Below are positions 11,689-20,385 of a DNA stretch of 64,000 bases, one piece after another. The first letter of the stretch is position 1; every line of letters begins with the position of its first letter. The notes under the pieces were generated by a model. It worked only from the letters and a program-made list of their open reading frames with translations. It was not told where the DNA came from and did no database searches. This stretch comes from Burkholderia stabilis (GTDB taxonomy: Bacteria; Pseudomonadota; Gammaproteobacteria; Burkholderiales; Burkholderiaceae), in contig NZ_CP016442.1 of NCBI RefSeq assembly GCF_001742165.1, positions 1,488,001-1,552,000 on the forward strand, read 5' to 3'. A program made the translations under genes and the position numbers.

Positions 11689-11958
11689 TTACTGGGTATC
11701 CAACGGGCACTTCAGGTTGCAACCGTTCGGGTCGCCCAGGTCGCCCTTGCGGCGCAACGCAGATTTCTTGCCGCTCTGGAATTTCTGCGACGGCGTCGAC
11801 GCCGCGAACGGCATCTGTGGATGCTCGTTCAGGCGAAACTGCTCGCTCAGGATCCCACCGGGAACACCCGGCGAATTCTGCGCGAACGCAAACGGCGAAG
11901 CAGCGACCAGCAGCCCCGCGGTCAACGCTGCCGCGGCGAGGGGAACGGAAAATTTCAT
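11689..11958 (-). CDS. Small exported protein, unknown function
   Basis: An 89-residue protein. A clear signal peptide (MKFSVPLAAAALTAGLLVAA, continuing SPFAFAQ) is followed by a short mature chain with GILSEQFRLNEHPQMPF, a basic patch KFQSGKKSALRRKGD and the ending DPNGCNLKCPLDTQ, where two Cys spaced CNLKC could bind a metal or form a disulfide. I do not recognise a named family. No strong ribosome site is visible. It sits alone between the DUF4148 gene and the fds regulator. Confidence 0.75.
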   Translation of the reverse strand: MKFSVPLAAAALTAGLLVAASPFAFAQNSPGVPGGILSEQFRLNEHPQMPFAASTPSQKFQSGKKSALRRKGDLGDPNGCNLKCPLDTQ

Positions 11959-12059
11959 GGCGGAATGACGCCTGAACGGCGTGCTTGTTGGAACGTTGAT
12001 CAAGCGGCAAGCGTAGCGCAAATCCCCCGCTGCTGCAGCGCGGTCCGATCGCGTCCCCG

Positions 12060-13166
12060 TTACCGGGAATTGCCGTCCGGCGCGCTCGCGCCATCGTCGC
12101 CGGCCAGCCCCGCCGCGATGCTCGTCAGCGTTCCGCACGCGGCCGGATCGTAGCCGTCGAGATGCGCGACGCGCTCGACGAAACGCGCATCGCGCAACAA
12201 CGCGAGCACGCCGGCAAGCGGCCGTGCGTCGAGCCGCGCGCGTTCGCACGCGAAGTAATAGTCCTCGTCGACAACCGGAATGAAATCGAGCCCGAAATGG
12301 TGGGCGGCCGGCTCGACGCCGAAGCCCAGATCGGCCATCCCGCTCGCGACGAACGCCGCGATCGCCGAATGCGTGAGCTCGGCCGACGCATAACCGTCGA
12401 TGCGCTCGGGATCGATGCCGATCGCACGCAATGCCAGATCCAGCAGCATGCGCGTGCCCGACCCCGGCTGCCGGTTGACGAAGCGGATGTCGTTGCGCGC
12501 GAGGTCTGCGAGCCCGCGGACCTGCTTCGGATTGCCGCGCGGCACGAACAGCCCCTGCTGACGGCGCGTGAGGTGAATCAGGACATGGCGCGTATCGTCG
12601 AGCCACGGCCGGTAGATCTGTGCGCACTGCGCGCGAAACGCGCCGCGCGGCAGATGGAAACCGGCCAGGTCGCACTCGCCGCGCGCGAGCGCCTGCACAG
12701 CCTCGACGCTCTCGCGATACTTGATGTCGACGGCCGCCTGCACATCGACGAGCGCGGAGACGAGCGTCGCGACCGCGTAACCGTGCGACGCGTGGATGCG
12801 CACGGCGCCGTCGCGCTGCGCGAGCCGCCGGTTCAGGTCGCTGGCCACTTCGGCCGCCAGCGTGCGCAGGTTTCCATCGAGCCGGCTGCGCGCGAGACGC
12901 TGCGCATCGACGACTGCCTGCCCGAGCTCCGACAGCGTCGAGCCCTTGCCGCGCGCGGTTTCGATCAGTTCCCCGCCGATGCACGCTTCCAGCGCGCGCA
13001 ACATGCCCCACGCGTGCCGGTAGGACAGTCCTTTCGCTTGGGCGGCCTGCGCAATGCTGCCCGTGTCAGCCACGAGTTCCAGCAGTGGCGCGACATCCGA
13101 CAGACTGGCCGTACGACCTTCCGTGTCGCGTACGGTCAGATACGCGTCGCATTCGATGCGAATCAA
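12060..13166 (-). CDS. ModE-like N-terminus fused to periplasmic-binding-type domain; probable regulator of formate dehydrogenase
   Basis: A 368-residue one-component regulator. Residues about 20-110 look like the ModE/LysR-type winged helix (LLELVADTGSIAQAAQAKGLSYRHAWGML, seen in short pieces: DTGSIAQAA, SYRHAWGML, GKGSTLSELG). Residues about 125-350 resemble a molybdate/tungstate-type binding-protein fold (ASHGYAVATLV, FVNRQPGSGTRMLLD, SGMADLGFGVEPAA). ModE proteins normally carry TOBE domains instead, so a substrate-binding-protein sensor is the notable point. It is divergent from the molybdenum-dependent fds operon 131 bases away and plausibly couples fds expression to molybdate or formate. 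Ligand and target are inferred. Confidence 0.8.
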   Translation of the reverse strand: MIRIECDAYLTVRDTEGRTASLSDVAPLLELVADTGSIAQAAQAKGLSYRHAWGMLRALEACIGGELIETARGKGSTLSELGQAVVDAQRLARSRLDGNLRTLAAEVASDLNRRLAQRDGAVRIHASHGYAVATLVSALVDVQAAVDIKYRESVEAVQALARGECDLAGFHLPRGAFRAQCAQIYRPWLDDTRHVLIHLTRRQQGLFVPRGNPKQVRGLADLARNDIRFVNRQPGSGTRMLLDLALRAIGIDPERIDGYASAELTHSAIAAFVASGMADLGFGVEPAAHHFGLDFIPVVDEDYYFACERARLDARPLAGVLALLRDARFVERVAHLDGYDPAACGTLTSIAAGLAGDDGASAPDGNSR

Positions 13167-13297
13167 TTATGTACTCCGATTTCCTATTGCGACCGCGAAA
13201 TCTTCCGCTTATCGTTGGTCAAAATCAATCAGAACGAAGTCGCGATGCGCACTATATGAAATTCCAGCGCATATGAGACTTTGGAGGAGCATAGCTG

Positions 13298-13798
13298 ATG
13301 TCCCCGAATTCCCATGCGCCCGACGCGCTCGTCGAGCGCCATGCGCGCGCCGGCCGGTCGCTCGTCGCGATCCTGCACGCGATCCAGGACGACGCGGGCT
13401 ACGTGCCGCCGGGCTGCGTCGCGCCGCTCGCCAGGGTGCTCAACTTGTCGCGCGCGGAAGTGCACGGCGTCCTGACCTACTACCACCACTTCCGCACCGC
13501 GCCGCCTGCGCGCGTCACGATCCAGATGTGCCGCGCCGAGGCGTGTCGCAGCATGGGTTGCGAAACGCTGGCCGCCCATGCGGAAGCCCGCACCGGCTGT
13601 CGGTTCGATGCCGCGCATGGCGATGCCGCCCAGACGCATGCGCCGGACGCCGTCGCGCTCGAATCGGTCTACTGCCTCGGGCTGTGCGCACAGTCGCCGT
13701 CGATGACGGTCAACGGCGTGCTGCACGCGAAGGTCACGCCGGAGAAATTCGACGCGCTGCTGGCCGATGCGGTCGCCCATACTCCGGAGGCCGCATGA
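13298..13798 (+). CDS. fdsG: NAD-dependent formate dehydrogenase gamma subunit
   Basis: A 166-residue NuoE-like thioredoxin-fold [2Fe-2S] protein that passes electrons within soluble, NAD-linked molybdenum formate dehydrogenase. The four cluster ligands are Cys78 and Cys83 (CRAEAC) and Cys126 and Cys130 (CLGLC), the usual CX4C...CX3C pattern. The N-terminus ILHAIQDDAGYVPPG and VHGVLTYYHHF matches NuoE/FdsG. GGAGGAG lies 9 bases before ATG. It begins the fdsGBA-fdsD operon, overlapping fdsB by four bases (ATGA). Confidence 0.95.
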   Translation: MSPNSHAPDALVERHARAGRSLVAILHAIQDDAGYVPPGCVAPLARVLNLSRAEVHGVLTYYHHFRTAPPARVTIQMCRAEACRSMGCETLAAHAEARTGCRFDAAHGDAAQTHAPDAVALESVYCLGLCAQSPSMTVNGVLHAKVTPEKFDALLADAVAHTPEAA

Positions 13799-15372
13799 CG
13801 ACCCGCATCTACGTTCCGCGCGATTCGTCCGCGCTGGCGCTCGGCGCCGACGCGCTCGCCACCGCGATCGTGGCGGAAGCCGAACGGCGCGGCGTCGCCG
13901 TCGAGCTCGTCCGCAACGGCTCGCGCGGGCTGCTGTGGCTCGAGCCGCTCGTCGAGGTCGGCACGGCCGCCGGCCGCGTCGGCTATGCGAACCTGTCGGC
14001 CGCCGACGTGCCGTCCCTCTTCGACGCGAACTGGCTCGAAGGCGGCGCCCATCCGAGCGGCGTCGGCATTGTCGACGCACTGCCCTATCTCGCGCGCCAG
14101 CAGCGCCTCACGTTCGCACGCATCGGCCTGACCGATCCGCTGTCGATCGACGACTACCTGCAACACGAAGGCCTCGCCGGCCTGAAGAACGCGCTCGCGC
14201 TCGACGGCAATGCCGCGTGCGAAACGCTGATCGAATCGGGGCTGCGCGGCCGCGGCGGCGCGGCGTTCCCGGCCGGCATCAAGTGGCGCACGGTCCGGCA
14301 AGCGAGCGCCGCGCAGAAGTACATCGTCTGCAATGCGGACGAAGGCGATTCGGGCACGTTCTCCGATCGCCTGCTCATGGAATGCGATCCGTACTGCCTG
14401 ATCGAAGGGATGATCATCGCGGGCATCGCGACCGGCGCGACGGTCGGCTACATCTACGTGCGCAGCGAATACCCGCACGCGATCGCGACGCTCGAAGCCG
14501 CGATCGTGCGTGCCCGCGAAGCCGGCTGGCTCGGCGAACGCGTGCTCGGCTCAGCCCATGCGTTCGAGCTGCACGTTGCGAAAGGCGCGGGCTCGTACGT
14601 GTGCGGCGAGGAAACGGCGCTGCTCGAATCGCTCGAAGGCAAGCGCGGCGTCGTGCGCGCGAAGCCGCCGCTGCCCGCGCTCGCCGGACTGTTCGGCCAG
14701 CCGACCGTCATCAACAACGTGATCACGCTCGCCACGGCGCCCGTGATCTTCGCGCGCGGCGCCGCGTTCTATCGCGATTACGGAATGGGTCGCTCGCGCG
14801 GCACGTTGCCGTTCCAGCTCGCGGGCAACATCCGCCACGGCGGCCTCGTCGAGCTTGCGTTCGGCGTCACGCTGCGCGAGCTGCTGTTCGACTTCGGCGG
14901 CGGCACGGCAAGCGGCCGGCCGGCACGCGCCGCGCAGGTCGGCGGCCCGCTCGGCACCTACCTGCCCGACCATCAGTGGGACGTGCCGCTCGACTACGAA
15001 GCGTATACGGCGATCGGTGCGGTCGTCGGCCATGGCGGCATCGTGCTGCACGACGACACGTCGAACCTCGCCGAGCTTGCCGAATACGCGATGAAGTTCT
15101 GCGCGATCGAATCGTGCGGCAAGTGCACGCCGTGCCGGATCGGTTCGACGCGCGGCGTCGAGACGATCGCGCGCATCCGTCACGGCGATACGTCGGAGCG
15201 ACAGGTCACGCTGTTGCGCGACCTGTGCGACACGATGCTGGCCGGTTCGCTATGCGCGATGGGCGGCATGACACCCTACCCGGTGCTGTCCGCGCTCGAC
15301 CATTTCCCCGAAGATTTCGGGCTCGCTGCCGGCAAGGATGCCGCGGTGCGCCCGGTCAAGGCTGCGGCCTGA
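13795..15372 (+). CDS. fdsB: NAD-dependent formate dehydrogenase beta subunit (NuoF-like)
   Basis: The 525-residue subunit binds FMN, NAD and a [4Fe-4S] cluster and passes electrons to NAD+. After an N-terminal thioredoxin-like region (about 1-110) it carries the FMN/NADH loop GLRGRGGAAFPAGIKW, the flavin-binding NADEGDSGTF, EETALLESLEGKRG, and the cluster ligands ESCGKCTPCRIGSTRG plus a distal Cys in LAGSLCAMGG. The start ATG overlaps the fdsG stop. Fifteen bases separate it from fdsA. Confidence 0.95.
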   Translation: MTTRIYVPRDSSALALGADALATAIVAEAERRGVAVELVRNGSRGLLWLEPLVEVGTAAGRVGYANLSAADVPSLFDANWLEGGAHPSGVGIVDALPYLARQQRLTFARIGLTDPLSIDDYLQHEGLAGLKNALALDGNAACETLIESGLRGRGGAAFPAGIKWRTVRQASAAQKYIVCNADEGDSGTFSDRLLMECDPYCLIEGMIIAGIATGATVGYIYVRSEYPHAIATLEAAIVRAREAGWLGERVLGSAHAFELHVAKGAGSYVCGEETALLESLEGKRGVVRAKPPLPALAGLFGQPTVINNVITLATAPVIFARGAAFYRDYGMGRSRGTLPFQLAGNIRHGGLVELAFGVTLRELLFDFGGGTASGRPARAAQVGGPLGTYLPDHQWDVPLDYEAYTAIGAVVGHGGIVLHDDTSNLAELAEYAMKFCAIESCGKCTPCRIGSTRGVETIARIRHGDTSERQVTLLRDLCDTMLAGSLCAMGGMTPYPVLSALDHFPEDFGLAAGKDAAVRPVKAAA

Positions 15373-15389
15373 CCCAGAAGGAGCCCTGC

Positions 15390-18341
15390 ATGTCCCTCGA
15401 CACGAACAACGTCCGCCAAGGCGGCTGCGGCTCGGGCCAATGCGCGTGCAAGAGCGCCGCTCAGGCGCGCGCCCGCGACCCGTTCGACGATACCGACTAC
15501 GGCACGCCGCAACGGCATGCCGATACCGACGTCACGCTCGAAATCGACGGCCAGCCGGTGACGGTGCCGGCCGGCACGTCGGTGATGCGCGCGGCGATCG
15601 AAGCCGGCGTCAACGTCCCGAAGCTCTGTGCGACCGATTCGCTCGAGCCGTTCGGATCGTGCCGGCTGTGCCTCGTCGAGATCGAAGGCCGGCGCGGTTA
15701 TCCGGCATCGTGCACGACACCTGCCGAAGCCGGCATGAAGGTACGCACGCAGTCGGACCGGCTGCAGTCGCTGCGCCGCAACGTGATGGAGCTGTACATC
15801 TCCGATCATCCGCTCGACTGCCTCACCTGCCCGGCCAACGGCGACTGCGAACTGCAGGACATGGCGGGCGTCGTCGGGCTGCGCGAAGTGCGCTACGGCT
15901 TCGATGGCGCGAATCACCTGAAAGACCGCAAGGACGAATCGAACCCGTACTTCACGTACGACCCGTCGAAATGCATCGTCTGCAACCGCTGCGTGCGCGC
16001 CTGCGAGGAAACGCAGGGCACGTTCGCGTTGACGATCGCCGCGCGCGGCTTCGAGTCGCGCGTCGCCGCGGGCGAAAGCGAATCGTTCATGGCGTCGGAA
16101 TGCGTGTCGTGCGGCGCGTGTGTTGCAGCATGCCCGACGGCCACGCTGCAAGAGAAATCCGTCGTGCAGCTCGGGCAGGCCGAGCACTCGGTCGTGACGA
16201 CCTGCGCATACTGCGGCGTCGGCTGCTCGTTCAAAGCCGAGATGAAGGGTACGCAGGTCGTGCGCATGACGCCGCACAAGAACGGCCTCGCAAACGAAGG
16301 CCACGCATGTGTGAAGGGACGCTTCGCGTGGGGCTATGCGACGCACAAGGATCGCATCACGAAGCCGATGATCCGCGAGAAGATCACCGATCCGTGGCGC
16401 GAAGTGAGCTGGGACGAAGCGCTCACCTACGCGGCGACGCAGTTCCGCAAGCTGCAGCAGAAGTACGGCCGCGATTCGATCGGCGGCATCACGTCGTCGC
16501 GCTGCACGAACGAGGAAACCTACCTCGTGCAGAAGCTCGTGCGCGCCGCGTTCGGCAACAACAACGTCGATACCTGCGCACGCGTGTGCCATTCGCCGAC
16601 CGGCTATGGCCTCAAGACGACGCTCGGCGAATCGGCCGGCACGCAGACGTTCGCGTCGGTCGGCCAGGCCGACGTGATCGTCGTGATGGGAGCGAACCCG
16701 ACCGACGGCCACCCGGTGTTCGGTTCGCGGCTGAAGCGGCGCGTCCGCGAAGGCGCGAAGCTGATCGTGATCGACCCGCGCCGCATCGACGTCGTCGACG
16801 GCCCGCACGTGAAGGCCACGCACCACCTGCAGTTGCGCCCCGGCACCAACGTCGCGATGGTCAACGCGCTCGCGCACGTGATCGTCACCGAAGGGCTCGT
16901 CGCCGACGCATTCGTCGCCGAGCGCTGCGAGACGCGTGCATTCGAGCAATGGCGCGACTTCGTCTCGCGCGCCGACAATTCGCCCGAGGCAACCGCGGAC
17001 GTGACGGGCGTGCCAGCCGAGCTGGTACGCGCTGCCGCGCGCCTCTACGCGACGGGCGGCAATGCCGCGATCTATTACGGCCTGGGCGTGACCGAACACG
17101 CGCAAGGCTCGACGACGGTGATGGGCATTGCGAACCTCGCGATGGCCACCGGCAACATCGGCCGCGAAGGCGTCGGCGTCAATCCGCTGCGCGGCCAGAA
17201 CAACGTGCAGGGCTCGTGCGACATGGGCTCGTTCCCGCACGAACTGCCCGGCTACCGGCACATCAGCGACACGATCGTGCGCGCGCAATTCGAAGAAGCA
17301 TGGTCGGCTACGCTGCAGCCGGAACCGGGCCTGCGCATCCCGAACATGTTCGACGCGGCGCTCGACGGCAGCTTCAAGGGGCTCTACTGCCAGGGCGAGG
17401 ATATCGTCCAGTCGGACCCGAACACGCAGCACGTCGCAGCCGCGCTGTCGGCAATGGAATGCATTGTCGTGCAGGACATCTTCCTGAACGAGACCGCGAA
17501 ATATGCACACGTGCTGCTGCCCGGCTCGACGTTCCTCGAGAAGGACGGCACGTTCACGAACGCGGAGCGCCGCATCTCGCGCGTGCGCAAGGTGATGCCG
17601 CCGCTCGCCGGCTACGCGGACTGGGAAGTGACGCTGCTGCTGTCGCAGGCGCTCGGCTACGACATGCACTACACGCATCCGTCGGAAATCATGGACGAGA
17701 TCGCACAGCTCACGCCGACCTTCTCGGGCGTGTCGTACGCGAAGCTCGACGCGCTCGGCAGCATCCAGTGGCCGTGCAACGAGCATGCGCCGGAAGGCAC
17801 GCCGACGATGCACATCGACGCATTCGTGCGCGGCAAGGGGCGCTTCGTGATCACGCAGTTCATTGCGTCGCCGGAAAAGGTCACGCAGCGCTATCCGCTG
17901 ATCCTGACGACGGGCCGCATCCTGTCGCAATACAACGTCGGTGCGCAGACGCGCCGCACCGACAACGTCCAATGGCACGATGAGGATCGCCTCGAGATCC
18001 ATCCGCACGATGCGCAGGATCGCGGGATCAAGACCGGCGACTGGGTCGGCATCGAATCGCGCGCCGGCCATACGGTGTTGCGCGCGCTCGTGGCCGAGCG
18101 CATGCAGCCGGGTGTCGTGTACACGACGTTCCATTTCCCCGAATCGGGCGCGAACGTGATCACGACGGACAGCTCGGACTGGGCGACGAACTGCCCGGAA
18201 TACAAGGTGACAGCCGTGCAGGTGATGCCCGTCGCGCAACCGTCCGACTGGCAGCAAGCGTACGCGCGCTTCAACTCGGAGCAGCTCGACCTGCTCGAAC
18301 GCCGCGCAGCCACGCCCGCCACCGCGACGACAGGCAAGTGA
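15390..18341 (+). CDS. fdsA: NAD-dependent formate dehydrogenase alpha subunit (molybdenum catalytic)
   Basis: The 983-residue catalytic subunit oxidises formate to CO2 at a bis-pyranopterin molybdenum centre. In order: an N-terminal [2Fe-2S] domain (VPKLCATDSLEPFGSCRLC), a NuoG-type His/Cys cluster (HPLDCLTCPANGDC), two ferredoxin clusters (CIVCNRCVRAC, CVSCGACVAAC), the [4Fe-4S] site by the cofactor (CAYCGVGCSF), and the active-site Cys in CARVCHSPTG. The molybdopterin dinucleotide domain is C-terminal (VGAQTRRTDN, TDSSDWATNCPEYK). Soluble, cytoplasmic. Unlike the Cupriavidus layout fdsGBACD, fdsD follows after only 7 bases, so fdsC is missing here. Confidence 0.96.
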   Translation: MSLDTNNVRQGGCGSGQCACKSAAQARARDPFDDTDYGTPQRHADTDVTLEIDGQPVTVPAGTSVMRAAIEAGVNVPKLCATDSLEPFGSCRLCLVEIEGRRGYPASCTTPAEAGMKVRTQSDRLQSLRRNVMELYISDHPLDCLTCPANGDCELQDMAGVVGLREVRYGFDGANHLKDRKDESNPYFTYDPSKCIVCNRCVRACEETQGTFALTIAARGFESRVAAGESESFMASECVSCGACVAACPTATLQEKSVVQLGQAEHSVVTTCAYCGVGCSFKAEMKGTQVVRMTPHKNGLANEGHACVKGRFAWGYATHKDRITKPMIREKITDPWREVSWDEALTYAATQFRKLQQKYGRDSIGGITSSRCTNEETYLVQKLVRAAFGNNNVDTCARVCHSPTGYGLKTTLGESAGTQTFASVGQADVIVVMGANPTDGHPVFGSRLKRRVREGAKLIVIDPRRIDVVDGPHVKATHHLQLRPGTNVAMVNALAHVIVTEGLVADAFVAERCETRAFEQWRDFVSRADNSPEATADVTGVPAELVRAAARLYATGGNAAIYYGLGVTEHAQGSTTVMGIANLAMATGNIGREGVGVNPLRGQNNVQGSCDMGSFPHELPGYRHISDTIVRAQFEEAWSATLQPEPGLRIPNMFDAALDGSFKGLYCQGEDIVQSDPNTQHVAAALSAMECIVVQDIFLNETAKYAHVLLPGSTFLEKDGTFTNAERRISRVRKVMPPLAGYADWEVTLLLSQALGYDMHYTHPSEIMDEIAQLTPTFSGVSYAKLDALGSIQWPCNEHAPEGTPTMHIDAFVRGKGRFVITQFIASPEKVTQRYPLILTTGRILSQYNVGAQTRRTDNVQWHDEDRLEIHPHDAQDRGIKTGDWVGIESRAGHTVLRALVAERMQPGVVYTTFHFPESGANVITTDSSDWATNCPEYKVTAVQVMPVAQPSDWQQAYARFNSEQLDLLERRAATPATATTGK

Positions 18342-18348
18342 GGACGCG

Positions 18349-18600
18349 ATGGACACCGGACACCTGATCGACATGGCCAACCAGATCGGCGCATTCTTCG
18401 AATCGATGCCCGATCGCGACGAAGCGCTGACCGGCATCGCCGAGCATATCCGGCGCTTCTGGGAGCCGCGGATGCGCCGCGCATTTCTCGCCGCGCTCGA
18501 CGATCCGTCGGGCGAAGGCGCGCAACGTGCGGCGCCGATCGTGCTCGCCGCGATCGCCGCGCACCGCGCATCGCTCGTGCCCGCCGCGGCGAGCGCCTGA
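18349..18600 (+). CDS. fdsD: Formate dehydrogenase delta subunit
   Basis: An 83-residue protein that starts MDTGHLIDMANQIGAFFES and contains IAEHIRRFWEPRMRR, the FdsD family core. Members are small subunits or assembly factors of NAD-linked formate dehydrogenase. It closes the fds operon, 7 bases after fdsA. It ends 8 bases before the stop of the convergent FAD monooxygenase, with no obvious terminator in between. Confidence 0.92.
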   Translation: MDTGHLIDMANQIGAFFESMPDRDEALTGIAEHIRRFWEPRMRRAFLAALDDPSGEGAQRAAPIVLAAIAAHRASLVPAAASA

Positions 18601-18608
18601 TCGCGCCG

Positions 18609-20255
18609 CTACGCGGGCGGCGACAGGCCCGCGAACCAGTTTTCGCAGTGGCGCAGCAGCGCGTTCGCGTCGGTCGCCGTCCGCCCGCGTGCGGCGACAT
18701 AACCGTCGGGCCGCAACAGATAGAACGCCGGCCGCGAGCGGCCGTACTCCTGCGCCAGCCGCGCGGCGCCATCGCCTTCGGCATCGGCGACGCGCCACAC
18801 GCGCACCGCATCCGGCATGATCTTTTCGAGCCCCTGAACAAGCGCCTGCGCATCGGCCGCCATCGGCGGCGCCTCGGTGGCGTCGGCCGCCACCGGCTCC
18901 TCGAGCAGCAGCAGCGTGAAGCTTGCCGGATCGTGCAAGTCGTATAGCCGAGCCGTACCGGGCGCCTGACCGAGCGGCCCGTCGATCACGTGCACGAGCG
19001 CATCGGGCGCGCGCTCGCCTGCGCGCGGCCCGCCGTCGAGCACGCGTTCCAGCGTGAGCGGACTCTTCCGGTACTGCACGCCGAGCTCGCTGACCGTGCG
19101 CCGCACCGCGTCGCGCATCGGCCCGAACGACGCCAGCAGCGGCACGACATGATCGCGCAGCAACTTCATTGCGCCGCTTTCGGCTTCGACCATCTGCGTG
19201 ACGAAACTCGTTTGCCGCAACACGTCGCGCTCGATCGGATGGCGCTCCAGGTGATACGTGTCGAGCAGCCGCTCGGGCGTGCCCGCGCCGAGCACGCGCG
19301 CGAGCTTCCAGCCGAGATTGAACGCTTCCTGCATCCCCGTGTTCATGCCCTGCGCACCGGCCGGGCTGTGAACGTGCGCGGCATCGCCCGCGAAGAACAC
19401 GCGGCCGTGACGCAACCGGTCGACCATCCGGCTGTGCAGATGGAAATAAGCCGACCACGCGAGATCGCTCGGCGAGATCGACGCGCCGACGCGCGCGCGC
19501 ACGATCGCCTCGCATTCCGCGAGCGACGGGGTCGACGCGTCGGGCGACGCGTCGCTGCGGGGCGGCCGGTCGGCGACGAGCCGGAAACGGCCGCCGCCCA
19601 TCGGAAACAGGCCTGCCATGCCTTCTGGCGTCGTGAACAGGTGGATCTCTTCGTCGGGCCAGTCGGGGATCGCCGCGAAATCGGCCAGCAGGAAAGTCTG
19701 TTCGAACGTATGCCCGGCGAAGCCCAGGCCGAGCAGATGCCTGACCGTGCTGTGTGCGCCGTCGGCGGCGATCAGGTACGACGGCGCGAACGACTCGTCG
19801 CGGCCGTCGGCACCGCGGATCGACACGTCGAGCGACGTGCCGCCCGTGTCGCATGCGGACAGCGTCGCACCGCGCTCGACCGTCACGCCGAGCCCGGCCA
19901 GATGCTCGGCGAGCAGCCGCTCGGTGATGCTCTGGTCGAGAAACAGCAGATACGGATAGCGCGTTTGGAGCGGGTCGAAATCGAGCCGCGCAATCACGCG
20001 GCCGTCGGCATGCAGCGCAGCCGCATGCGCGCGATGACCGAGCGCGAGAAACGGTTCGACCGCACGATGCTGCTCCAGCAGTTCGAGCGTGCGCGCCTGG
20101 ATGCCGATCGCGCGCGAATACGGCGCAGGCGCGGCGAGCCGATCGATGATGCGCACCGGCACGCGGGCCCGCGCGAGGCTCATCGCCGCGGCAAGGCCGG
20201 TCGGCCCCGCGCCGACGATCAGCACGGGCGGGATATCGGACAGTGTGTCGGCCAT
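18609..20255 (-). CDS. FAD-dependent aromatic monooxygenase (PheA/TfdB type)
   Basis: A 548-residue class A flavoprotein hydroxylase. It has the dinucleotide fold IVGAGPTGLAAAMSLAR (about 12-28), a DG-type motif YLIAADGAHSTVR, and the second FAD motif VFFAGDAAHVHSPAGAQGMN. A C-terminal thioredoxin-like domain (DGYVAARG near the end) matches the phenol hydroxylase/TfdB group. Substrate unknown; these usually hydroxylate phenolic or polyketide aromatics with NAD(P)H and O2. ATG 20255 follows GAGGTTCTC; an upstream in-frame ATG adds 44 residues unlike the family. It converges on fdsD and diverges from the TPR gene. Confidence 0.9.
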   Translation of the reverse strand: MADTLSDIPPVLIVGAGPTGLAAAMSLARARVPVRIIDRLAAPAPYSRAIGIQARTLELLEQHRAVEPFLALGHRAHAAALHADGRVIARLDFDPLQTRYPYLLFLDQSITERLLAEHLAGLGVTVERGATLSACDTGGTSLDVSIRGADGRDESFAPSYLIAADGAHSTVRHLLGLGFAGHTFEQTFLLADFAAIPDWPDEEIHLFTTPEGMAGLFPMGGGRFRLVADRPPRSDASPDASTPSLAECEAIVRARVGASISPSDLAWSAYFHLHSRMVDRLRHGRVFFAGDAAHVHSPAGAQGMNTGMQEAFNLGWKLARVLGAGTPERLLDTYHLERHPIERDVLRQTSFVTQMVEAESGAMKLLRDHVVPLLASFGPMRDAVRRTVSELGVQYRKSPLTLERVLDGGPRAGERAPDALVHVIDGPLGQAPGTARLYDLHDPASFTLLLLEEPVAADATEAPPMAADAQALVQGLEKIMPDAVRVWRVADAEGDGAARLAQEYGRSRPAFYLLRPDGYVAARGRTATDANALLRHCENWFAGLSPPA

Positions 20256-20385
20256 GAGAACCTCGATGACACGCGACCCTGCAAGTCTACGCCGCTCCGC
20301 GTGACGGGGCCATATGCCGACCGGCCGATACGCGGCACCTGTGCGCTGTGTGGGAAAATACGTGTTTTCCGCCAGTTTTCGCGTC

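Noticed and set aside
15276..18437. A 1053-codon frame opposite fdsA
   Set aside because: Low-complexity Arg/Val-rich translation, shadow of fdsA.
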